From NCBI RefSeq assembly GCF_009905375.1, contig NC_133648.1, forward strand, positions 305,242,565 through 305,306,564: DNA of 64,000 nt, read 5' to 3'. How positions within the stretch are numbered: position 1 is the stretch's first letter; the number at the start of each line of letters is the position of its first letter. Shown here in pieces: positions 56,424 to 64,000 of this stretch. A program made the position numbers and the translations under genes. The DNA comes from Apium graveolens (Eukaryota > Streptophyta > Magnoliopsida > Apiales > Apiaceae). The notes below the pieces were generated by a model that saw nothing but the letters and a program-made list of their open reading frames with translations, was not told the origin of the DNA and did no database searches.

Positions 56424-58358
56424 TCACAAAGACCACTAATGATTAGTTTTAAGGACCTAGACTTGCTTGGATCCTTTGGCCTTATTAAGTTTAACATTTG
56501 CAGCGGATTTAACATCAGAGTTTATGTCAACATTTTTCTTATCAGAATTTACAGTATCAGACTTTGCATCAGAACTTACACTAGAAGGAACAATGCTAAC
56601 TTTCTTTAAAGAAGGTTTTATTTGATAATAATCATAGTACAAACTATGATATTCCTTACAAGTATAAATGGAATGCCATAAACTACCACAATGAAAACAA
56701 GGATTTTATGGCTTAAACCTAACACACTGACTCTTAACTCCTGATTTAGAAGGTAAGGAGTTTATATTCTTATTCTTCCTACAACAAGAAGCCAGATGGT
56801 TAGAATTTCCACAGTTATAGCATTTCTTTCTAAGAGCATTAGGAACAGGCATATAATTGTTGCTTTTATTCACACCTTCCTTTCCATTCCTATTTTTCCT
56901 AGGTGGCTTTACCTTGTTTACGTCCTTAATCTATTTCAGCTCGTACTTAAGATGCTTTTTGGTCATTATGCCTATGTTAACTTCAACTGGTTTATCCTGT
57001 TTTAATTTATCAGAAGTTGACTCTGCCTTAAATTATGTCTCAATATCTTTCATCTTTTCAGAATCAGACTTTACAGTTTTAGCTACAAACTTAACAGGAT
57101 TTAACTTTGGCTTATTAGTCTGTTTAACAATAATTGGATTAATTTGTTCAGTTCCTGTTTCACTTTTGTCATCTCCATAACCTAAACCCTCTTTCCAGTT
57201 TCCAATACTTAGTAAATTCTGAGTTGTACTGCCAGAGTTAGTCCAAGTTCTGATAATCTCTCTTTCCTTTTCTAACTCAGTTTTTAGAGATTTACTCAAT
57301 TTTAACACTTCATCTCTAACATAAAAGGCATCATCTCTTTCTTTCTGAGTTTGATGGAACATAACTAACTCCTTTTCTAAATAGTCATTCTTTTTCTTAA
57401 AAGCCAGATTTTCAGAAGTTAACCTATCACATGTTAAATTCTGATCTCTATAGTTAATGAATATGGTTTTAAGATAAGATCTCAACTCAGTAATATTATC
57501 AGTATGAAAAGCATAAGTTGTTTGAGGTACCTTTAACTCAGCAGCATCAGAACTGCTATCAGCATTTGCCATCAAGGCATAGTTAACCTCATTTTTGAAA
57601 TCTGAAGTGTATGTCCAGCTTTTCTTCTTGTGACAAGTACCTTGCCTTTGTCACCTTTTCCTTTCTTGTAATCAGGAGATATGTGGCCTTTCTCACCACA
57701 ATTGTAGCATTTAACATTTGAGTAATCTCCTTTGTCAGACTTTCCTGCTTTGCCTTCAGATTTTCTGAATCCCTTTTTATCAGAACTTCCACTTTTCCTG
57801 GAAAATTTCCTTCCCTTTCTGAATTTCCTGTAGGCTATCTTTGTGATTCCCTTCGCCATAAGAGCACACAATCTCATTATCTCTTCATATAGTAGTTTCA
57901 TCAAGAGCTATCTTTGAGCATACCATAAATTTCATCAAGAGTAGTTTCATCAAGAGCATAGTTGTCTCTTATAGTAGTTGTCTTCAAATCCCAACTTTCA
58001 GGAAGAGCTAAAAGGAATTTAAGATTAGTATCTTCAAGATCATATTCCTTATCCACCAGTGATAGATCATTCAAGAGTTTGACAAATCTGTTATAGAAGC
58101 CAGTTAATGACTCATCAGGTTTTGAGTCAAAGTGCTCATACTCTTAAGTGAGTATAGTCCTCCTGTTCTTCTTAATCGAATCAGTTCCCTGACATCTTGT
58201 CTCCAAGGCATCCCATATCTTCTTTGCAGTCTTGCAGTTAATTACCCTGTTTGACATGACATTATCAATGGCACTATGCATCAAATGCCTTACCTTTGCA
58301 TCCTTGGCAATAGATGAGATATCTTCAGCTGTATATTCACTTTTTTCCTTTGGTACAA
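56424..58358 (-). pseudogene. Element B gag, N-terminus deleted
   Basis: Long Sirevirus-type gag in several frames. From 58358: AEDISSIAKDAKVRHLMHS, IWDALETRCQGTDS and YALDETTLDEIYGML near 57930. Compared with A (63420-63660) an acidic stretch of over 200 bp is lost near 57900. A zinc knuckle near 57690 reads CYNCGEKGHISPDY, with the last Cys changed to Tyr. A coiled coil follows at 57440-57240, a second knuckle CYNCGNSNHLASCC near 56800 and a third, CFHCGSLWHSIYTC, near 56670. Upstream of 58358 the gag start and leader are deleted and the LTR follows at once. Confidence 0.82.
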
Positions 58359-58923
58359 TAGAAGGGGTTGAATACAGTGTATACTACAATCAAATTGAAT
58401 TAAGAACACAAGTATGAAACACAGAATAATCTTATTAATAAAATAGTATTACAATGGAACCGTTCTCTCTCAGTGATGAACAAATATCACGAGAGTTGCT
58501 AGGGTTACAATGAATAATATTCTCGATTAAGATAACACTTATAGTGTAAACCCTATGCTGTATTTATATAGACACACAGTTACAAGATAATCTTCTAATC
58601 GATATAGAATATAAGTCTGCATCCTAAAATATATCAACTAGTTATCTTTTCCTCCAAGTATTCAATTCTTCATAGAATTCTTCTCCATGCATATCTCTTT
58701 TTGTTTTAGTCTTGATCTTCTTTCCTTTAAATCAGTCGCCTTCCTTATCTGAATGTCTTCTTAGCACCTGATATTATCTCCTGATAAATATCTTCTGATA
58801 TCTTAAGTTCTGACTTCAGTATAAGTACTCATTTCCAGTTAAGTCCTGATTTGTCCTGTTAGTCAAGATCTGAAAACTAAACACAAATCATTATTAGACA
58901 TGACATCACAAATATATCTGACA
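58359..58923 (-). repeat. 5' LTR of element B, inner end deleted
   Basis: 565 bp, collinear with the 3' LTR (47271-47855) but lacking the first 19 plus-strand bases (TGTTAGGTCACACACACTG), which are the inner (U5) end in sense direction. Its outer end reads ATATATCTGACA, followed by the GAATC duplication. TATA box on the minus strand at 58563-58570. Confidence 0.9.
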
Positions 58924-58928
58924 GAATC

Positions 58929-59622
58929 TGTGCACAACAGCTTCCTGCAGCAATATATTCTGCTTCTGCAGTTGATGAGGAAATTGACTCCTGTCTCTTG
59001 CCAAACCAAATAACCAATCTGCCTCCAAGAAATTGGCAGCTTCCACTAGACTTTTCATGTCTATTTTGCATCCTGCAAAATCTGCATCTGAGTAACCTAT
59101 TAGCTTAAAATCTGATTCTCTAGGACACCACAATCCCAGATCAACTGTACCCTTAAGGTACTTGAAAATTCTTTTCACAGCTATTAAGTGAGGTTCTCTT
59201 GGATCAGCCTGAAATCTTGCACAAAGACAGGTAGCATACATGATATCAGGTCTATTTGCAGTTAAATAGAGTAATGAACCAATCATACCTTTGTAGTTAG
59301 TAATATCTACTGGTGAGCCAGTATCTTTATCTAACTTGGTTGCAGTAGTCATGGGAGTGGATGCAGTTGAACAATCTTGCATTCCAAATTTCTTCAGTAA
59401 ATTTCTGGTGTATTTGGATTGACAGATAAAAGTACCTTCTTCATTCTGCTTGACTTGAAGGCCCAGAAAATAACTAAGTTCTCCCATCATACTCATTTGA
59501 TATCTTGACTGCATTAGCTTTGCAAACCTCTCACAGAGTTTGGCATTTGTAGAACCAAATATGATATCATCAACATATATCTGTACCAAAAGAAAGCCCT
59601 TTCCATGGTTGAGGTAGAACAT
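58929..59622 (-). pseudogene. Element A RT C-terminal part and RNase H N-terminal part
   Basis: From 59622: MFYLNHGKGFLLVQ, the intact catalytic YVDDIIFGST near 59575, GELSYFLGLQVKQNEEGTF and KRIFKYLKGTVDLGLW. RNase H YSDADFAGCKIDMKS is near 59090. A frame slip near 59050 precedes STAEAEYIAAGSCCAQIL. The frame is then cut by element B at 58928 and continues at 47270. Confidence 0.88.
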
Positions 59623-59639
59623 TGTTTTATCAATTGTAC

Positions 59640-60241
59640 CTCTGTGAAATCCACTTTCCAGAAGGAATTGAGCTAAAGTCTCATACCATGCTCTAGGAGC
59701 TTGCTAAAGGCCATAAAGTGCTTCGTCAAGCCTGTAGACATGATCTGGAAATTTTGAATCCACAAAGCCTGGAGGTTGTTCAACATAGACCCCTTCTTCC
59801 AATTCTCCATTAAGAAAAGCACTTTTCACATCCATTTGAAAGACTTTAAACCTTTTGTGAGCAACATAAGCCAAAAAGATCCTTATGGCTTCTAATCTAG
59901 CAACTGGTGCAAATGTTTCATCATAATCAATACCCTCCTGTTGAGAGTAGCCTTTAGCACCAACCTTGCTTTATTCCTTGTAATTATGCCATCACTGTCA
60001 GTTTTGTTTCTGAACACCCATTTTATGCCAACAACTGATCTGTTCTTTGGTCTTGGCAGTAGGGTCCAGACTTTATTTTTTTCAAATTCATTTAACTCTT
60101 CCTGCATTTCTTGCACCCAATCAGCATCTTGAAGAACTTCTTCCACTTTTTTTGGTTCAGTCTGAGATAGAAAAGAATGATAGAGACATTCATTTGATGT
60201 TGCACTTCTAGTTCTGACACCTGCTTCAAGATCTCCAATAA
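59640..60241 (-). pseudogene. Element A reverse transcriptase, N-terminal part
   Basis: From 60241: [60 protein letters not shown] and [19 protein letters not shown] slip near 59950 shifts the frame. [20 protein letters not shown] and ALYGL*QAPRAW follow; the stop near 59707 stands for the usual AAG (Lys). Confidence 0.82.
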
Positions 60242-61210
60242 TTAAGTCAGGTGTATGTGATTTGGTCCACTTCCTTGTAGATTGAAGTTAACTTCTAGAA
60301 CTGGATCCTCCCCCATGATCCATGTTGTCTCCATCAGCATTTTCTGATGCCCCCCTGTAGTTATGCTCTTTGAGACTTCAGATTTTGACTTGGATCCTTC
60401 AGGATATAAAGTATCAGAGCTTCCAGAATTACCAGAATTTGGTTCATCAGAACTAGATGAATCAGAACTTGAAGAGCCAGTGACAGGTTCTGATGCTTCT
60501 TGAGAGTCTTGAGATGTGGTAGGATCTTTAGCTTGCTCCCCCTGGACAGGTGCATTTTCCTTTGGAGTTATTACAATAGATTCAATGACATCAGTACTTA
60601 TAGGATCAGAGTTTAAGTCATTAGAATTTACAAAATCAGAATTTAAGTCTTCATTTTCAAATCTCAGCTGATCGTGATCATTGAAATCTTCAAGTCCAGT
60701 AATCTTCTTATCATCAAAAGATACATTGATAGATTCCATGACAACCCTTGTTCTTAAATTGTAGACTTTGAAAGCTTTTATGGAAAGTGGATATCCAACA
60801 AAAATTCCTTCATCAGCTTTTAGATCAAATTTTGACAGCTGTTCAGGCTGAGTCTTAAGAACAAAACACTTGCAACCAAATACATGAAAGTATTTCAGAT
60901 TTTGCTTCTTTTTCTTCACCATCTCATATGGTGTTTTTCCTTGCTTGTTTATGAGTGTTGCATTCTGTGTAAAACAAGTAGTCTGCACAACTTCAGCCCG
61001 AAAGTAGGTTGGCAGCTTTGCTTCATCAAGCATAGTTCGTGCAGCTTCAATGGGAGTCTTGTTCTTTCTTTCTACAACTCCATTTTGCTGTGGAGTTCCA
61101 GGTGCAGAAATTTCCTGTTTGATTCCATGCTCTTTGCATAACTCTTCCATGATTGAATTCTTGAACTCAGTGCCATTATCACTTATAATTTTAACAGAAT
61201 CTTTGACCAA
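60242..61210 (-). pseudogene. Element A integrase, main part, and linker
   Basis: From 61210: SVKIISDNGTEFKNSIMEEL (second catalytic Asp), QQNGVVERKNKTPIEAARTM (catalytic Glu), HVFGCKCFVLKTQPEQLSKF and LKADEGIFVGYPL, then an acidic Ser-rich linker with S-S-D repeats. The upstream part with the first Asp is at 61280-61855, separated by a TGA (W expected in YT*VYF, near 61278) and a TAG (Q expected, near 61223). Confidence 0.85.
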
Positions 61211-61279
61211 CTTATCCAGCTATTTGACATGATCAGTAATAGTAAATGCAGTTTCATTCTTTTTGTGCAAGAAGTACAC

Positions 61280-61995
61280 TCAAGTGTACCTTGTGAACTC
61301 ATCCACTATAACCATAGCATATTTCTTCTTTGCAATAGACATGACATTGACTGGACCAAATAGATCAATATGCAGTAGGTGATAAGGCTCAAGAATTGAT
61401 GACTCAGTTTTGCTCTTGAAAGAAGATTTTCTTTGTTTTACCTTTTGACATGAATCACAAAGGCCATCAGGAGAAAATACTAATTTTGGCAATCCTCTCA
61501 CAAGATCTTTCTTTACAAGCTCATTTATGTTGTTGAAGTTTAAATGAGAGAGTCTTTTGTGCCAATTCCAGCTTTCTTCAATTGATGCTTTATTCAACAG
61601 ACAGATTGCAGAATCATCAGAACTTGTTAAAAGTCTGGCTTCATAAATGTTACTATGCATGTAACCTTTCAGAACCACTTTTCCTATAAAATTGCTTACA
61701 TCTTCACAGTGTTCTTCAAAGAAATCCACATGATAACCTCTGTCACAGATTTGACTCACACTCAGCAGATTGTGTTTAAGTCCTGAGACAAGAGCTACCG
61801 ATTTAATGATGAAATTTCCCAGATTAATATTGCCATATCCCAGAGTTTTTCCCATGTTGCCATCTCCATAACAAACTCATGGGCCAGCTTTCTCCACAAA
61901 GTCTGAGAGCAGGGCTTTCTTTCCAGTCATATGTCCTGAACATCCACTATCCAGTACTACGATGTTTTTCCTGTTGCCCTGCAATCACAAAAACC
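61280..61995 (-). pseudogene. Element A protease, GAG-pre-integrase and integrase start
   Basis: Protease active site VVLDSGCSGHMTGKKA near 61960. One TGA near 61880 stands where B has GGA. Then GKTLGYGNINLGN and HNLLSVSQICDRGYHVDFFE, the HHCC region (WNWHKRLSHLNFNN, CDSCQKVKQRK) and integrase start LHIDLFGPVNVMSIAKKKYA with the first catalytic Asp. Confidence 0.85.
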
Positions 61996-64000
61996 ACTAA
62001 TGGTTAGTTTTAAGGACCCATACTTGCTTGGATCCTTTGGCCTTTTTAAGTTTGTTAGCATTTGCAGCGGAGTTAATATCAGAGTTTATGCTAACATGCT
62101 GTTTATCAGAACTTATATCAGACTTTGCATCAGACTTTACACTAGAAGGAATTGAAGTAACTTTCTTTAAAGAAGGTTTTATTTGATAATAATCATAATA
62201 TAAACTATGATATTCCTTACAAGTATAAATGGAATGCCATAAACTTCAACAATAAAAACAAGGATTTTGTGGCTTAAACCTAACAGACTGACTCTTAACT
62301 CCTGACTTAGGAGGTAAAGAGTTTATATTCTTATTCTTCCTGCAAAAAGAAGCAAGATGGTTAGAGTTTCCACAGTTATAACATTTCTTTCTAGGAACAT
62401 TAGGAACAGGCATATAATTATTGCTTTTATTCACACCTTGCTTTCCATTCCTATTTTTCCTAGCTGCTTTAACCTTGTTGACATTCCTTATTTCTTTCAG
62501 CTTATACTTAAGCTGCTTCTTTTTCATTAAGCCTCTGTTGACTTCGGCTGGTTTATCCTGTTCTAATTTGTCAGAAGTTGACTTCTCCTTAACTTCTGTC
62601 ACAGACTCTTTCATCTTTTCAGAATCAGACTTTACAGTTTTAGCTACAAACTTAACAGGATTTACCTTTGGCTTAACAGTTTGTTTAACAATTATTGGCT
62701 CAATTTGTTCAGTTCCTTTTTCACTTTTATCATCTCCATAACCTAAGCCCTCTTTCCAATTTCCACTACTTAATAAATTCTGAGTTGTCCTGCCAGAGTT
62801 ACTCCAAGTCCTGATAATCTCTTTTTCTTTTTCTAACTCAGTTTTGAGAGATTTATTCAATTTTAGCAATTCATCTCTAACATAAAAGCATCATCTCTCT
62901 CTTTCTGAGTTTGATGGAACATAACTAACTCTTTTTCTAAATAATCATTCCTTTTCTTATAAGCAAGATTTTCAGAAGTTAGTCTTTCACATGTTAAAGT
63001 TTGATCTCTATAGCTAATAAACATGGTTTTAAGATATAATCTCAACTCAGTAATATCATCAGTATGAAAGGCATAAGTTGTTTGAGGTACCTTTAATTCA
63101 GCAGTTTCAGGGCTTCCATCAGCATTTGCCATTAAAGAATGATTCACCTCATCTTCAGAATCTGAAGAGTCTGTCCACCTTTTCTTCTTTGTGACAAGTG
63201 CCTTGCCTTTGTCACTCTTTCCTTTCTTGCAGTCAGGAGATATGTGGCCTCTTTTACCACAATTGTAGCATTTGACTTTTGAGTTATCTCCTCTATCAGA
63301 CTTTGCACTTTTGCCTTCATACTTTCTGAAACCTTTCTTATCAGTACTTCCACCTTTCTTGAAAAAATTCTTTCCCCTTCTGAATTTCCTGTAGGCTATC
63401 TTTGTGATACCCTTCACCATAAGAGCACACAATTTCATCATCTCTTCATCAGCATCTATTTCAGGTAAACTTTCAGTTTCTGAATCATCATTATCAAAAC
63501 TTGATGATTCTGAATCAGACTTTATGATGAGAGCCTTTCCTTTGCCTTTCTTTAAGACAACCACTTTGGGGGATTCCTCCTCAGCCTTAAGAGCATCTGT
63601 TCTTGACTTTCTCCCATATCTCTTGCTTCTTTGATCCATCTCAAGTTCATAAGTCTTGAGCATACCATAAATTTCATCAAGAGTAGTTTCATCAAGAGCA
63701 TAGTTGTCTCTTATAATAGTAGCCTTCAAATCCCAACTTTTAGGAAGAGCTAAAAGGAATGTTAGATTTGAATCTTCAAGATCATATTCCTTGTCCATCA
63801 GTGATAGATCATTCAAGAGTTTGACAAACCTGACATATAAGTTAGTTAATGACTCATCACTTTTTGAGTCAAAGTGCTCATACTCTTGAGTGAGTATAGT
63901 CCTCATGTTCTTCTTGATTGCATTAGTTCCCTCGCATCTTGTCTCCAAAGCATCTCATATCTCCTTTGCAGTCTTGCAATGAATTACCCTGTTTGACATG
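61996..64000 (-). pseudogene. Element A gag, partial (runs off window)
   Basis: Long Sirevirus-type gag. At the right edge: MSNRVIHCKTAKEI, a TGA where TGG is expected (near 63957), then EYEHFDSKSDESLTNLYVRF and ALDETTLDEIYGMLKTYELE. An acidic stretch (SDSESSSFDNDDSETES) lies near 63500. An intact CCHC knuckle CYNCGKRGHISPDC is near 63270. A coiled coil follows (LKTMFISYRDQ, NDYLEKELVMFHQTQKERDD). A 1-base loss near 62887 (AAAAGCA; B has AAAAGGCA) shifts the frame. A second knuckle, CYNCGNSNHLASFC, lies near 62380 and a broken third near 62240 (GGA to TGA). The gag start is outside the window. Confidence 0.85.

Larger units (their letters stand above)
47271..58923 (-). mobile_element. Copia element B (Sirevirus-like), minus, nested in element A
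   Basis: An 11.7-kb sister copy of element A with GAATC duplications. It carries a 3' LTR at 47271-47855, envelope-like ORF, noncoding gap, RNase H, RT, integrase, protease, gag and a 5' LTR at 58359-58923. A deletion fuses gag directly to the 5' LTR, removing the primer site, the gag N-terminus and the last ~19 bases of the LTR. The coding regions also carry several stops and slips. Confidence 0.92.
13889..64000 (-). mobile_element. Copia element A (Sirevirus-like), minus, 5' end beyond window
   Basis: A minus-strand Ty1/copia element whose 3' LTR is at 13889-14495 and whose gag runs off the right edge. Order in its sense direction: gag, protease, integrase, RT, RNase H, a noncoding gap, a long envelope-like ORF, polypurine tract, 3' LTR. 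The extra ORF after pol and the long zinc-knuckle/coiled-coil gag are hallmarks of the Sirevirus (SIRE/Maximus) lineage. G1 (16900-45514) and element B (47271-58923) interrupt it. Each interruption is bounded by a perfect 5-bp duplication, and A's sequence is continuous across both. Confidence 0.85.

Overview
The window is a nuclear repeat region from a flowering plant, built almost entirely of nested LTR retrotransposons. The domain set is plant-specific: Copia elements of Sirevirus type, a Tekay/Del-like chromodomain Gypsy, and a Tat-like Gypsy with two RNase H domains. The noncoding DNA is AT-rich and many frames carry decay mutations. Codon style and LTR structure fit a eudicot, possibly an asterid such as Apiaceae; that placement is a weak guess. 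I see no host gene, no tRNA or rRNA gene and no CRISPR array.

Left part (1-13888) is old and broken. From the left it holds a 5'-side fragment of a Gypsy LTR (1-~1440). Next is a minus-strand Copia pol remnant (~1445-6707), split by a 3.7-kb solo Gypsy LTR (2271-5976, duplication CTTCT). A plus-strand Copia follows, with LTR, primer site and gag (6708-9488), cut off at its 3' side. Last is a heavily decayed minus-strand Gypsy (9489-~13888).

Right part (13889-64000) is one minus-strand Sirevirus-like Copia, here called A, whose 5' end lies beyond the window. It was entered twice. A Tekay-like Gypsy (G1, 16900-45514, duplication TCTCA, LTRs of about 4.1 kb) sits in its envelope-like ORF. A sister Copia (B, 47271-58923, duplication GAATC) sits in its RNase H. 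G1 was itself entered twice: by a Tat-like Gypsy (G2, 21075-31380, duplication GATAT) in its leader, and by a 4.6-kb solo LTR (36467-41077, duplication TTATG) between its integrase and chromodomain. Removing each insert plus one duplication copy restores the host reading frame or sequence. The insertion order is therefore A first, then G1 and B, then G2 and the solo LTR.

The most interesting signals are extra coding layers. (1) G2 carries an antisense, three-exon gene (29613-27761, minus) with two in-phase GT-AG introns and its own TATA box. A 79-bp array rich in palindromes lies upstream of that TATA box, and its core dyad recurs in the G2 LTR. (2) G1 appears to encode a spliced upstream ORF whose first exon, with its start codon, lies inside the LTR (20771-20833). 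It joins in phase to an exon at 31475-31831, and the intron would remove the primer-binding site. The solo LTR at 36467-41077 keeps a comparable leader exon. (3) In two unrelated Copia families a family-specific 10-base word is repeated in the LTR and occurs as its reverse complement in the coding region.

No element looks autonomous. G2 is closest: two TAG codons and two frame slips in gag-pol, one stop in the antisense gene, and one changed integrase catalytic residue.
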